Positions 26,075 through 35,224 of a stretch of 64,000 nucleotides of DNA are shown here, piece after piece. Origin of the DNA: an uncultured Clostridia bacterium (GTDB taxonomy: Bacteria > Bacillota > Clostridia > Lachnospirales > Lachnospiraceae); NCBI GenBank assembly GCA_947385955.1, contig CANDNA010000004.1, forward strand, positions 1-64,000. Reading direction: 5' to 3'. Below the pieces are notes generated by a model that ran no database searches, was not told the DNA's origin, and saw nothing but the letters and a program-made list of their open reading frames with translations. Both the position numbers and the translations under genes were made by a program. The number at the start of each line of letters is the position of its first letter. Within the stretch, counting starts at the first letter, position 1.

Positions 26075-28651
26075 GCCCTTCATATGTTTCTGAGCCGCAA
26101 TGTTTTCCTGCTTTCTTGCCAGCAGATCATCTGCCAGAAGCTGCTCCTGTACCTTTTCAAAACCGATTCTTGCCACCGTATCCGCAAAACGCTCTCCTGT
26201 GATTCCCTGTTCCCGGAATAAGAGGATCGCTTTTTCCACGATGGCCAGCACTTCTTCCTGATCTGTAAACACCGGATCCAGATAACGTCCCTGGGCCACT
26301 TTCTTGCCCCAGCGTCCGCCTATGTAAATACGGTATCCATTGGTGTAATCCTCCAGAGCGCCGAACGGGCATTTCCCCATACAGCGTCCGCAGTGATTGC
26401 AGGCATCCTCATCAATGGTGAGTTTCCCGTCCTTTAAGGCAGCCACCTGTATCGGACAGTTTTTCTCCACCTGGCAGACTTTGCAGCCCCGGCATTTTTC
26501 CGGATCCATCCGGGGAATCCGCTGCCCGATGATGCCCAGATCGTTCAGATCGGGCTTCACACAGTTATTGGGACAGCCTCCCACTGCTATTTTGAATTTA
26601 TGCGGGAGCTTTACCCCGGCATAGCCGTGGAAAAACCGTTCGTGTATCTCCTCCGACAGTGCAAACGTATCAATCAGCCCATACTGGCAGGTAGTCCCCT
26701 TACAGGATACCACCGGACGCACTTTGGAACCGGTGCCTCCCATCTCCAGCCCTTCCTGAAGCAGATATTCCCGCAGCGGCTCAATATTTTCAAAAGGCAC
26801 ACCCTGAATCTCCACCGTCAGACGGGAAGTCATGGTCACCTCACCGCTGCCAAACCGCTCTGCCGCTTCCGCAATGGATTTGGCCTCCTGTGCCGTAATT
26901 TTCCCGTTTCTCGTAATCACACGACCGTTGAATTTATCCGGAGTCCTCTTATCCTTTAAAAATCCCAGTGCCTTGACTCTGGTTTCCTCTTCTTTGGAAA
27001 CAGACGAAGCACTTCCCGGACATTCTTTTACCTTTACGTCATTAAAGAATGTGGCTCCTTCCAGTACCTTTGTATTCTGATAGCCAAAATAGCGCAGACG
27101 GTTTTGCAGGAAATACCCACGTTTTCCTTTGGCACAGACCAGCAGCAGCTTTTCCTCTTTGCCGATTCCCGGCAGTTCTCCGTTTACTTTGGACAGATCA
27201 ATATACTCCGCACCCCTGATAGAAGGAGCCGGCGCCACATCCAGCACCCGATACCCTTCTGCCTCTCCGGCGGCATACTGGGCAGGCGTCATACTGACCA
27301 TATCTCCGTTTACCTTATTCAACAGTACATACACGGCCTGTACAAAAGGATGGATGGCTGTAGAGAAAGGCGGCGCATATGCAAAGTCCGCATTTTCAAA
27401 ATCCTCCAGCCGGGCGCCCATATTGATGCCCATTACGGCAATATCCACCATCTTATCCACCGCTCCCGGCCCGAACACCTGCATCCCCAGCAGTTTATGG
27501 CTTTCTTTTTCCGCAATCAGCTTTGTGGCAAAAAAGGATGCATCCGGATAATAATGCGCTTTATCGTCCGTCACCGCCAGTACAGTCTCCACCTGATAAC
27601 CGGCGGCCTCTGCCTGTGCCTGCGTCAGACCGGTACGCCCGCAGTTCAGTCCCGGCAGTTTCACCACACCGGTTCCCAGCACACCCGGATATTCCTTCTG
27701 TGCACCTGCCAGAATCTGTGCCAGCATCCGTCCTTCCAGATTGGCCGAAGATCCCATCGGCGACCACTGCCGTGCGCCGGTAATCCGGTTTTTCACCATG
27801 ACACAGTCACCTGCTGCATACACATCCGCAAGGCTGGTCTGCATAGCCTCATCCACCAGGATGGTCCCCCGCTCCATCTCCAGCCCGCTGCCTTCCAGAA
27901 ACGCCGTATTGGGACGGATACCCGCGGCCATAATCAGCAGCGTGCAGGAAAGTGTACCCGCAGAAGTCCTGACCGCCGTCACGCTGCCCTCTCCCAGCAC
28001 TTCCTCCGCTTTGGTTCCGGTAATCACCCGGATTCCTTTTTTCAGCAGATGCTTCTTCCCATAAGCCGCCATTTCCGGATCCAGAATATCGGGCAGAATC
28101 TGAGGTGCAAAATCAATCACAGTAACCGAAATACCCCTCTGCTGTAAATTTTCCGCCATTTCCAGCCCGATAAAACCGGCCCCTACCACCACTGCCTTTT
28201 TCACGCCATGTTCCTGGGCATAGGCACGTACCGAAATGGCATCCTGGGGTGTCCGCATGGTAAACACACCAGCCAGCTCCATACCCGGCACCGGCGGTAC
28301 AGCAGGAGATGCCCCCACGGCAAGAACCAGTTTGTCATAGGACATCTTCTCCTCCGTCTGCGCGTCCACATCTCTGACAGTCACGGACTTCTCCTCTGCA
28401 TTCAGCCTGATGGCTTCTTTTCCTGTGTGTACCTCTACCCCGGTCAGAGCAGCATATTTTTCCGGTGTATTTACGATCAGATCACCCGGTTCTTCAATCA
28501 TACCGCCCACATAATACGGCAGTCCGCAGCCTGCATAGGAAATTTCCCTGTCTCTGGAAATCACCGTCACATCCACGCTCCGGTCTGCCCGTTTCAGCTT
28601 TGCCGCCGTCTTTGTTCCGGCAGCCACACCGCCAATTATCAATACCTTCAT
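26060..28651 (-). CDS. Fused CoA-disulfide-reductase-like flavoprotein, rhodanese, sulfite-reductase and ferredoxin protein
   Basis: 863 residues with four parts in a row. Residues 1-450: FAD/NAD oxidoreductase with IIGGVAAGTKTAA, the redox Cys in YAGCGLPYY (Cys42), VVVGAGFIGLEMAE and VYAAGDCVMV, as in CoA-disulfide reductases. About 460-545: rhodanese-like domain with the loop VCAKGKRG. About 570-710: nitrite/sulfite-reductase half domain with CKGTTC and GGCPNNC as siroheme/4Fe-4S ligands. About 715-780: two 4Fe-4S motifs, CRGCKVCQVEKNCP and CNHCGRCMGKCP. It probably reduces a sulfur compound in the cytoplasm; the substrate is unknown. ATG 28651 follows AGGAGGAGG; the longer frame upstream has no site. 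Confidence 0.9.
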   Translation of the reverse strand: MKVLIIGGVAAGTKTAAKLKRADRSVDVTVISRDREISYAGCGLPYYVGGMIEEPGDLIVNTPEKYAALTGVEVHTGKEAIRLNAEEKSVTVRDVDAQTEEKMSYDKLVLAVGASPAVPPVPGMELAGVFTMRTPQDAISVRAYAQEHGVKKAVVVGAGFIGLEMAENLQQRGISVTVIDFAPQILPDILDPEMAAYGKKHLLKKGIRVITGTKAEEVLGEGSVTAVRTSAGTLSCTLLIMAAGIRPNTAFLEGSGLEMERGTILVDEAMQTSLADVYAAGDCVMVKNRITGARQWSPMGSSANLEGRMLAQILAGAQKEYPGVLGTGVVKLPGLNCGRTGLTQAQAEAAGYQVETVLAVTDDKAHYYPDASFFATKLIAEKESHKLLGMQVFGPGAVDKMVDIAVMGINMGARLEDFENADFAYAPPFSTAIHPFVQAVYVLLNKVNGDMVSMTPAQYAAGEAEGYRVLDVAPAPSIRGAEYIDLSKVNGELPGIGKEEKLLLVCAKGKRGYFLQNRLRYFGYQNTKVLEGATFFNDVKVKECPGSASSVSKEEETRVKALGFLKDKRTPDKFNGRVITRNGKITAQEAKSIAEAAERFGSGEVTMTSRLTVEIQGVPFENIEPLREYLLQEGLEMGGTGSKVRPVVSCKGTTCQYGLIDTFALSEEIHERFFHGYAGVKLPHKFKIAVGGCPNNCVKPDLNDLGIIGQRIPRMDPEKCRGCKVCQVEKNCPIQVAALKDGKLTIDEDACNHCGRCMGKCPFGALEDYTNGYRIYIGGRWGKKVAQGRYLDPVFTDQEEVLAIVEKAILLFREQGITGERFADTVARIGFEKVQEQLLADDLLARKQENIAAQKHMKGGATC

Positions 28652-28684
28652 GTAACGCCTCCTCCTGATGCTGTTATGATGCCA

Positions 28685-28717
28685 TGTCCGCCGGCGGACA
28701 CGGCCCCCTTCCGGGGG
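28685..28717 (-). promoter_or_regulatory. Two adjacent GC-rich hairpins in the leader of the fused oxidoreductase
   Basis: On the minus strand, CCCCC-GGAA-GGGGG (28704-28717), which would close a GNRA tetraloop in RNA, is followed at once by a perfect 16-bp palindrome, TGTCCGCCGGCGGACA (28685-28700), extendable to about 24 bases with one mismatch per side. Both lie 20-65 bases before the ribosome site. They could be an operator plus hairpin or an RNA control element. Confidence 0.45.
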
Positions 28718-28815
28718 ATGTGCACCCGCTCCGCCCGGCACACTGTCATTTCTGTCTCTATGATACCATAACACGGCAAAGAGAAAAAGAACCGAACAGA
28801 AATTTCTTCCAATGT

Positions 28816-29898
28816 TCAGACAATGGTACCGCCGCCGGCCACACAGTCATTTTGATAAAACACCACTGCCTGTCCCGGTGTCACCGCACGCACCGGCTCA
28901 TCAAAAATACAGTGCAGCAGATCTTTTTCCGCACACTCCACCCGGCAATATGCACCCTTATGGCCATAACGCACCTTTGCCAGAAACCGGTCTCCGGAAT
29001 GAAACGCCTCCACTCCCATATGGCACAGATGTGTGCAGGTAAGTTCTGTTGTCATCACATCCTCTGCCCTGCCGATCACCACCTCATTGACGGAGGGTCT
29101 GAGCTGCGTGACAAAAACCGGATGCCCAAGAGCCAGATTGAGCCCTTTGCGCTGTCCAACGGTATAATGTGTGATGCCCTTATGTCTGCCCAGTACACTG
29201 CCGTCTGCTGTGACGAAATTGCCTGGTCCCGGAACCGCATCCCCTGCCTTTCTGTCAATGAATCCGGCATAATCCCCATCGGGAATAAAGCAGATTTCCT
29301 GACTGTCCGGTTTCCCCGCCACCGGCAGCCGATACGCCTGCGCCATCCGGCGCACCTCCTCTTTCTCAAAACCGGAAAGAGGCATCAGGGTATGGGAAAG
29401 CTGCTCCTGTGTCAGGCTGTAAAGCGCATATGTCTGATCCTTGTTTGTCCCTGACATCCTCAGCGTATAACGCCCGTCCGGAAGCTGCAAAATCTGTCCG
29501 TAATGCCCGGTGGCAATATAGTCTGCTCCAATGGCCAGAGCACGTGATAACAGCGCTTCCCATTTCACATACCGGTTACAGGCAATACAGGGATTGGGCG
29601 TCCGCCCCCTCAGATATTCCGAAGTAAAATATTCCATCACCTTCTGCCGGAACACTTCCCTGAAATTCATCACATAATGAGGGATCCCCAGTACCTGTGC
29701 CACACGTCTGGCATCTTCTGCCGCAGACAGGCCGCAGCAGCTTCCATCCTCTGCCACAGCCTGTTCCTCCTCTTCCTGCCAGATCTGCATGGTCACTCCG
29801 ATGACCTCATATCCCTGTTCCTGCAAAAGGCATGCCGCAACGGAAGAATCCACCCCGCCCGACATGCCTACTACAACCTTTTTTTTCCTGTTCTGCAT
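28816..29898 (-). CDS. mnmA: tRNA-specific 2-thiouridylase MnmA
   Basis: Adds sulfur to the wobble uridine (U34) of tRNAs for Lys, Glu and Gln, using ATP and sulfur from a cysteine desulfurase. The 360 residues start with the PP-loop [15 protein letters not shown], contain [15 protein letters not shown] with the first catalytic Cys, ATGHYGQI, and the second catalytic Cys in [13 protein letters not shown]. The start is ATG 29898, which shares one base with the nifU stop (TGATG), so translation is coupled. It is the third gene of nifS-nifU-mnmA, which links the sulfur donor directly to its use. Confidence 0.97.
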   Translation of the reverse strand: MQNRKKKVVVGMSGGVDSSVAACLLQEQGYEVIGVTMQIWQEEEEQAVAEDGSCCGLSAAEDARRVAQVLGIPHYVMNFREVFRQKVMEYFTSEYLRGRTPNPCIACNRYVKWEALLSRALAIGADYIATGHYGQILQLPDGRYTLRMSGTNKDQTYALYSLTQEQLSHTLMPLSGFEKEEVRRMAQAYRLPVAGKPDSQEICFIPDGDYAGFIDRKAGDAVPGPGNFVTADGSVLGRHKGITHYTVGQRKGLNLALGHPVFVTQLRPSVNEVVIGRAEDVMTTELTCTHLCHMGVEAFHSGDRFLAKVRYGHKGAYCRVECAEKDLLHCIFDEPVRAVTPGQAVVFYQNDCVAGGGTIV

Positions 29899-30341
29899 CA
29901 ATACTCTTCTGCCTCTTCTTCCTCTCCTTCATGAATATCCGATTTGGGCTTTTGCAGCCCTTCGATGGTAATCCCATGCTTCTGGGCATAGTCCCAGAGC
30001 GCCGCATGAATGGCCTCCTCCGCCAGCAGGGAGCAATGCATCTTCACCGGAGGCAGACCGTCCAGTGCCTCTGCAACCGCCCGGTTGGTAATCTGCATCG
30101 CTTCCTGTATCTTCTTTCCTTTTACCAGCTCTGTGGCCATACTGGAAGTGGCCACTGCCGCGCCGCAGCCAAACGTTTTAAATTTGACGTCCCGGATAAT
30201 CTGATTCTCGTCAATATCCAGGTAGATTCTCATAATATCGCCGCATTTGGCGTTTCCCACTGTGCCCACGCCGCTGGCATCCTCTATTTCTCCCATATTT
30301 CTGGGATTCTGAAAATGATCCATTACTTTTTCACTATACAT
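29898..30341 (-). CDS. nifU: Iron-sulfur scaffold protein NifU/IscU-like
   Basis: 147 residues of the IscU/NifU N-terminal type, the scaffold on which Fe-S clusters are built. The three cluster-binding cysteines are in [24 protein letters not shown] and [13 protein letters not shown]. The C-terminal tail is acidic ([10 protein letters not shown]) and not part of the fold. It starts 31 bases after nifS and overlaps mnmA by one base. Sulfur would come from the cysteine desulfurase upstream. Confidence 0.95.
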   Translation of the reverse strand: MYSEKVMDHFQNPRNMGEIEDASGVGTVGNAKCGDIMRIYLDIDENQIIRDVKFKTFGCGAAVATSSMATELVKGKKIQEAMQITNRAVAEALDGLPPVKMHCSLLAEEAIHAALWDYAQKHGITIEGLQKPKSDIHEGEEEEAEEY

Positions 30342-30372
30342 GGTCTGTTCCTCCGTATCTGACTGCAGTCCG

Positions 30373-31554
30373 TTATTGTTTTTCCTTTAAAAAATCCTCA
30401 TACAAAGGGGACATGGCACGAAGCCGTTCCACAATCCTTTTGATGGCATCCACTACGGTATCCAGTTCTTCCCTGGTGGTTTCTTCACTGAGTGTCAGCC
30501 GCAGAGAACCGTGTGCGATCTCATGCGGCAGGCCGATGGCAAGCAGCACATGAGAAGGATCCAGAGATCCGGAAGTGCATGCAGAACCGCTGGAAGCACA
30601 GATTCCTTCCATATCCAGCATAATCAGCAGCGATTCTCCCTCCACAAAACGAAAACTGAAATTGACATTGTTGGGAAGTCTCCGATGTCTGTCCCCGTTC
30701 AGCCTGCAATAGGGAATCTCCGCTTCAATCCTGCGGATCAGCTCATCCCGCAGCATGGTTTCCTTTTCCGTTTTTTCCTCCATCATGCGCAGGGCACGCC
30801 TGACTGCCGCTCCCAGCCCTACAATGCCCGGAACATTTTCCGTGCCTGCCCTCCTGGCTCTTTCCTGGCCGCCTCCATGCACAAAAGAACGAATCCTGAT
30901 TCCTTTTCTGATGTACAGAAATCCGATTCCCTTAGGGCCGTTCAGCTTGTGTCCGCTGGCACTGAGCATATCAATATGATACCGGTCCACATCAATGGGA
31001 ATCTGTCCGTAGGCCTGCACCGCATCCGTATGGAATAAAACCCCGTGTTTTTTTGCAATCTCACCGATTTTTTCTATCGGCTGAATCGTCCCGATCTCAT
31101 TGTTGGCAAACATAATGCTGATCAGTATGGTATCCGGCCGGATGGCCGCCTCCAGCTCATCCAGTTTTACAATGCCGTTTTCATCCACCCCCACATAGGT
31201 AACGGAAAACCCGTTTTTTTCCAGGTATTCGCAGGTATGCAGCACCGCATGATGCTCAATTGCGGAAGTAATCACATGCTTTCCTTTATCCGCATAGGCT
31301 TCTGCCGTAGCTTTCAGCGCCCAGTTATCCGCCTCCGATCCGCCTGCCGTAAAATAAATCTCATTGGTCATGGCCCCAAGCGACCCGGCCACGATTTCCC
31401 TTGCCTGTGTCACGGCCTCTTTGCTGGCTGCTCCAAGGGAATAAATGCTGCTGGGATTGCCATAGTGCTCTGAAAAGTATGGCAACATTGCCTCTACCAC
31501 TTCCCCGGCAGTTTTTGTTGTCGCTGCATTATCCAAATATATAAAAGGTTTCAT
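30373..31554 (-). CDS. nifS: Cysteine desulfurase (NifS/IscS family)
   Basis: PLP enzyme that takes sulfur from cysteine. The 393 residues show IYLDNAATTKTAGEV, TSAIEHHAVL, the PLP Lys in SASGHKLNGPKGIGF, and the persulfide Cys loop SSGSACTSGSLDPSHVL, of the longer NifS/IscS type. The ribosome site AAGGAGCGG precedes ATG 31554. It is the first gene of the operon with nifU and mnmA, with a promoter at 31610-31638. Confidence 0.97.
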   Translation of the reverse strand: MKPFIYLDNAATTKTAGEVVEAMLPYFSEHYGNPSSIYSLGAASKEAVTQAREIVAGSLGAMTNEIYFTAGGSEADNWALKATAEAYADKGKHVITSAIEHHAVLHTCEYLEKNGFSVTYVGVDENGIVKLDELEAAIRPDTILISIMFANNEIGTIQPIEKIGEIAKKHGVLFHTDAVQAYGQIPIDVDRYHIDMLSASGHKLNGPKGIGFLYIRKGIRIRSFVHGGGQERARRAGTENVPGIVGLGAAVRRALRMMEEKTEKETMLRDELIRRIEAEIPYCRLNGDRHRRLPNNVNFSFRFVEGESLLIMLDMEGICASSGSACTSGSLDPSHVLLAIGLPHEIAHGSLRLTLSEETTREELDTVVDAIKRIVERLRAMSPLYEDFLKEKQ

Positions 31555-31599
31555 GCCGATAACCGCTCCTTTTTATTTTCTAGTATTGTACTATGAATT

Positions 31600-31638
31600 T
31601 AGTGATTACACTATAGCACTGCCTGTTGGTTCTGTCAA
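31600..31638 (-). promoter_or_regulatory. Promoter of nifS-nifU-mnmA with overlapping palindrome
   Basis: On the minus strand: TTGACA (31633-31638), 17 bases, TATAGT (31610-31615). A small perfect palindrome, TAGTG-ATTA-CACTA (31600-31613), covers the -10 box and could be a repressor site. No Rrf2/IscR-type gene is adjacent. Confidence 0.7.
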
Positions 31639-31689
31639 CAAATGAGGACACATATAATTTATCAACAACAGGAGAAGTTCAGGTATTTT

Positions 31690-33036
31690 ATGAGAAAAAG
31701 CAATCCTTTCCTGACCGGTACACTGATTCTGACCCTGGCAGGATTTATCAGCCGCTTTATCGGCTTTTTTTACCGGGCCTTCCTGTCCCGTTCCTTTGGT
31801 GAAGAAGGTATGGGAATCTATCAGCTCCTTGCTCCCGTTATGGCACTTTCTTTCTCTCTGACGGCTGCCGGTATTCAGACCGCTGTCTCCAAATTCACTG
31901 CATCGGAAACCACCACCCATGATCACAGAGCTTCCCTCCGTGTCCTTTGTGCCGGGCTTCTGCTGTCCATGCCGCTGTCTCTTTTCTGTACCTGGCTGAT
32001 TTATCACTATGCAGACGATATTGCAGTACGTTTTCTGCTGGAAGAACGCACCGGCCCACTGCTTCGTATCTTTGCCCTTTCCATCCCGTTCTGCTCTGCC
32101 CACTCTCTGATCAACGGGTATTTTTATGGTATCAAACGGGCCGGCATCCCTGCGCTGACACAGATCCTGGAACAGTTGGCACGGGTAGGCAGTGTATACC
32201 TGCTCTGCAGCCACCTGCATTCCCACGGCCAGACGCCCCGGATCGGCTGCGCAGTCATCGGCCTGACCATCGGAGAATGCTTCTCCATGCTGGTTTCCCT
32301 GGCTGCTGCCTGGCTGCGTTTTTTCCGGCTGCGTTCCCTGCATATCTGGCATCCTCCCACAGGAAATTCTGCCACGGTACTGACTATGGCAGGGAAAATT
32401 TTCACCCTTTCCGCCCCTCTGACAGCCAGCCGCATTGCAGTCAATGTCCTCCAGAGCATCGAAGCCATCTCCATTCCAAACTGCCTTGTCAAACACGGAT
32501 TTTCTCAGGCCCAGGCGCTTTCTGTCTATGGCGTACTGACAGGTATGGCTCTCCCATTGATCATGTTTCCCACCGCACTGATCAATTCTGCCTGTGTCTT
32601 ATTGCTGCCGGTGATTTCCGAAGCGGATGAAAGCGGCAACCGCAGAGCCATCCAAAATGCGGTAAAAAAAGCGGTAACCTGCTGCGCCGGTTTCGGCAGC
32701 CTGTGTACAGTCTGCTTTCTCCTGTTTGGCAGGTACGCCGGACTGCTTTTGTTTCAAAGTGAAATGGCCGGCTCTTTTATTCTGACGCTCAGCTTTATCT
32801 GTCCGCTGCTCTACTTATCCGGTGCCCTGTCCAGTGTACTGCATGGGCTGGGAAAAACCGGAATTACATTTTTCTTTAACATAACAGCTCTGACAGCCAG
32901 GCTTTTCTTTGTATTCTGGCTCATTCCCGCCGTCGGTATACAGGGATATCTTTATGGCCTTCTGTTCAGCCAGTTTCTGATCACACTCTTTGAAATTCTG
33001 GCCGTCCGGTATCATGTGGGCAGAAAAAGGGAATAA
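31690..33036 (+). CDS. SpoVB-like polysaccharide/lipid flippase (MOP superfamily)
   Basis: 448-residue membrane protein with about 12-14 segments. LAGFISRFIGFFYRAFLSRSF at the N-terminus and INGYFYGIKRAGIPALTQILEQLARVG match SpoVB/MurJ-type flippases of the MOP superfamily; SpoVB works in spore cortex formation, but paralogues in vegetative cells exist. ATG 31690 (MRKSNPFLTG) follows AGG six bases upstream; an ATG at 31642 lacks a site. It diverges from nifS. Confidence 0.85.
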   Translation: MRKSNPFLTGTLILTLAGFISRFIGFFYRAFLSRSFGEEGMGIYQLLAPVMALSFSLTAAGIQTAVSKFTASETTTHDHRASLRVLCAGLLLSMPLSLFCTWLIYHYADDIAVRFLLEERTGPLLRIFALSIPFCSAHSLINGYFYGIKRAGIPALTQILEQLARVGSVYLLCSHLHSHGQTPRIGCAVIGLTIGECFSMLVSLAAAWLRFFRLRSLHIWHPPTGNSATVLTMAGKIFTLSAPLTASRIAVNVLQSIEAISIPNCLVKHGFSQAQALSVYGVLTGMALPLIMFPTALINSACVLLLPVISEADESGNRRAIQNAVKKAVTCCAGFGSLCTVCFLLFGRYAGLLLFQSEMAGSFILTLSFICPLLYLSGALSSVLHGLGKTGITFFFNITALTARLFFVFWLIPAVGIQGYLYGLLFSQFLITLFEILAVRYHVGRKRE

Positions 33037-33048
33037 CCATCTTTTCCC

Positions 33049-33077
33049 TTGCTCTGCCTGCCTTTTTATATTATAAT
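33049..33077 (+). promoter_or_regulatory. Promoter of the DAHP synthase gene
   Basis: TTGCTC, 17 bases, TATAAT, 75 bases upstream of ATG 33153. A CCGCCG/CGGCGG pair follows in the leader but is too short to interpret. Confidence 0.65.
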
Positions 33078-33152
33078 ATAGCGTGTGTTTTGCCGCCGCC
33101 TGTACGTTTTTTGTCAACCGGCGGTATGTTTATGGAATGAGAGGAGAGTATT

Positions 33153-34181
33153 ATGGGATTCGAATTTGTGAAAAAGCTGCCAAACCCGGCGGAAATCCGG
33201 GAACAATATGCCGTACCCGAAAAGCTGGCCGCTTTGAAAAAAGAAAAAGACGAAGAAATCAAAAAAGTCATTACCGGGGAAAGCAGCAAATTTCTTGTTA
33301 TCATCGGACCCTGCTCCGCCGACAACGAAGATGCCGTCTGCGACTATGTGACAAGGCTGGCCAGAGTCAACGACAAGGTAAAGGACAAGCTGATTTTAAT
33401 TCCCAGAATATATACCAACAAACCCCGTACTACCGGTGAAGGGTATAAGGGTATCCTGCATCAGCCCGATCCCAATAAAAAACCGGATTTTCTGGCCGGG
33501 CTGATTGCCATGCGCAAAATGCACATCCGGGCCATCCAGGAATCCGGGCTGACTGCCGCAGATGAAATGCTCTACCCTGAAAACTGGCGCTATGTGCAGG
33601 ACATTCTGTCCTACGTGGCCATCGGCGCCCGCTCTGTAGAGGACCAGCAGCACCGTCTGGTAGTCAGCGGCTTCGATGTACCTGCCGGTATGAAAAATCC
33701 CACCAGCGGCGATCTTTCCATTATGCTCAATTCCGTATTTGCCGCCCAGCATCCCCACTCCTTTATTTATCGGGGCTGGGAAGTCAATACCCCCGGCAAT
33801 CCTCTGGCACATACCGTACTGCGGGGTTCTGTCAACAAATACGGCAGAAGTTTTCCCAACTATCATTACGAAGACCTGAACAGCCTTCTGGAGCTGTATC
33901 AGGGTATGGAACTGCTCCATCCGGCCTGCATTATCGATTCCAATCACAACAATTCCGGAAAACAGTACAAACAACAGATCCGGATTGTAAAAGAAGTCAT
34001 GCACAGCCGCAAACTCAGCCCCGATATTCACAAGCTGGTAAAAGGCGTTATGGTAGAAAGTTATCTGGTAGAAGGCGCCCAGAAAATCGGTGACGGTATT
34101 TATGGCAAATCCATTACTGACCCCTGCCTGGGCTGGGAAGATACCGAACGGCTTATTTATGATATCGCAGAATATGAATAA
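33153..34181 (+). CDS. 3-deoxy-7-phosphoheptulonate synthase, class I (AroF/G/H type)
   Basis: First step of the shikimate pathway: phosphoenolpyruvate plus erythrose 4-phosphate to DAHP. The 342 residues include LVIIGPCSADNEDAV, RIYTNKPRTTGEGYKG, ADEMLYPENWRYVQDILSYVAIGARSVEDQQHR and the metal-site region IIDSNHNNSGKQY, a variant of the usual DCSHANS-K block. It is of the E. coli type, not the AroA/ACT-fused type. The site GAGAGGAGAG precedes ATG 33153. It stands alone, with its own promoter and a convergent neighbour. Confidence 0.93.
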   Translation: MGFEFVKKLPNPAEIREQYAVPEKLAALKKEKDEEIKKVITGESSKFLVIIGPCSADNEDAVCDYVTRLARVNDKVKDKLILIPRIYTNKPRTTGEGYKGILHQPDPNKKPDFLAGLIAMRKMHIRAIQESGLTAADEMLYPENWRYVQDILSYVAIGARSVEDQQHRLVVSGFDVPAGMKNPTSGDLSIMLNSVFAAQHPHSFIYRGWEVNTPGNPLAHTVLRGSVNKYGRSFPNYHYEDLNSLLELYQGMELLHPACIIDSNHNNSGKQYKQQIRIVKEVMHSRKLSPDIHKLVKGVMVESYLVEGAQKIGDGIYGKSITDPCLGWEDTERLIYDIAEYE

Positions 34182-34197
34182 CGGTTTTTCGCAGGTC

Positions 34198-34225
34198 AAA
34201 GGCTCATCCTCTCGGATGAGCCTTT
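34198..34225. terminator. Shared hairpin at the ends of the DAHP synthase and xerD genes
   Basis: AAAGGCTCATCC-N4-GGATGAGCCTTT is a 12-bp perfect stem. It follows the DAHP synthase stop by 17 bases and overlaps the last codons of xerD. T-runs beyond the stem are short. Confidence 0.55.
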
Positions 34226-35088
34226 GCATATACTTCTCTGATTCGATTGCGTCCAATATTGGCATACACCTGCGTGGTGGAAATATCCGAATGCCCCAGC
34301 ATCTCCTGTACACTTCGAAGATCGGCTCCATTCTCCACCAAATGCGCCGCAAAAGAATGCCGCAGCGTATGGGGGGTGATATCTGCCTCAATCCCTGCTT
34401 TTTTGGCATAATGCTTAATCAGCTTCCAAAATCCCTGCCGGCTCATCGGCTGTCCGGAACAGTTCACAAACAGGGTTTCTTCCCTGCTGCTCTGCAGCAT
34501 ACTGCTCCTGGCTTCCTCCAGATATCGGACCAGCGCCGCCTTTGCCGCTTCTCCAAAAGGTACCAGTCTTTCTTTGTGGGCATCCCGGCACAAAATCACA
34601 CTCACCTGCAGATTCACATCCTGTACCAGCAGAGAAATCAGCTCTGTCACGCGAATACCGGTAGCATATAAAAGCTCCAGCATTGCCTTGTCCCTGATTT
34701 CCTTATCGCTGTTGCCAGAAGGCTGCTCCAGAAGCCGTATCACTTCTTCCATTGACAAAACCTCCGGCACCTTCTTTTCTATCCTGGGGGCTTTCAGACC
34801 TTCCGCAATATTATGTTCCACTCTGCCTTCTCTGATCAGATACTGATACAATGCCTTGATAGAGGCAATATTCCTGGAAACGGTGGCCGCCGCAAACTTC
34901 TGTTCATGCAGATAACGGATATATGCCTGCAGATCTTCCGGCGAAATATGGCTGACTTTTGTAACGCCCCGGTTTTCCATAAAACCTGTAAATTTGCACA
35001 AATCCCGTTTATATGACAGTTCAGTATTTCCGGAAGTCTTTTTGATATTATGTAAATAGAAAATAAAATCCGAAATATCGTTCTGCAT
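34204..35088 (-). CDS. xerD: Site-specific tyrosine recombinase XerD
   Basis: 294 residues. Works at dif to resolve chromosome dimers. The N-terminal SAM-like domain is followed by the catalytic domain with Arg in LYATGIRVTELISL, His-x-x-Arg in TPHTLRHSFAAHLVENG, the later His in LGHSDISTTQVY and the Tyr in the same block. ATG 35088 (MQNDISDFIF) follows GGAAAGG; the longer frame to 35154 has no site. It lies in the conserved nudF-spoIIM-xerD order and has its own promoter, so I take it as the chromosomal enzyme, not a phage integrase. Confidence 0.93.
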   Translation of the reverse strand: MQNDISDFIFYLHNIKKTSGNTELSYKRDLCKFTGFMENRGVTKVSHISPEDLQAYIRYLHEQKFAAATVSRNIASIKALYQYLIREGRVEHNIAEGLKAPRIEKKVPEVLSMEEVIRLLEQPSGNSDKEIRDKAMLELLYATGIRVTELISLLVQDVNLQVSVILCRDAHKERLVPFGEAAKAALVRYLEEARSSMLQSSREETLFVNCSGQPMSRQGFWKLIKHYAKKAGIEADITPHTLRHSFAAHLVENGADLRSVQEMLGHSDISTTQVYANIGRNRIREVYAKAHPRG

Positions 35089-35168
35089 GGAATCCGTGCC
35101 TTTCCTCTTCTGGTAAACCGCACTGCTCTGCCTTCCCCGGTAAAGCATTTTCAAGTAATATTGCTTTC

Positions 35169-35197
35169 ATTATAATCAAGTTTTTCCGGAAAAGCAA
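35169..35197 (-). promoter_or_regulatory. Promoter of xerD
   Basis: On the minus strand: TTGCTT, 17 bases, TATAAT, in the 136-base gap between spoIIM and xerD. Confidence 0.65.
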
Positions 35198-35224
35198 TTG
35201 GTATTTTCCAGCAAAACCGGCATT

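Noticed and set aside
31606-32496. 296-codon minus-strand open frame opposite the SpoVB-like gene
   Set aside because: Composition is that of a shadow frame (Gly/Gln rich), and the opposite frame has clear membrane segments and family motifs.
33078-33130. Riboswitch or attenuator before the DAHP synthase gene
   Set aside because: Only a short CCGCCG/CGGCGG pairing is visible, with no T-run, leader peptide or known aptamer pattern.
34204-35088. Phage or island integrase
   Set aside because: The recombinase is next to spoIIM and nudF, the normal place of chromosomal xerD, and no att sites or phage genes are near.
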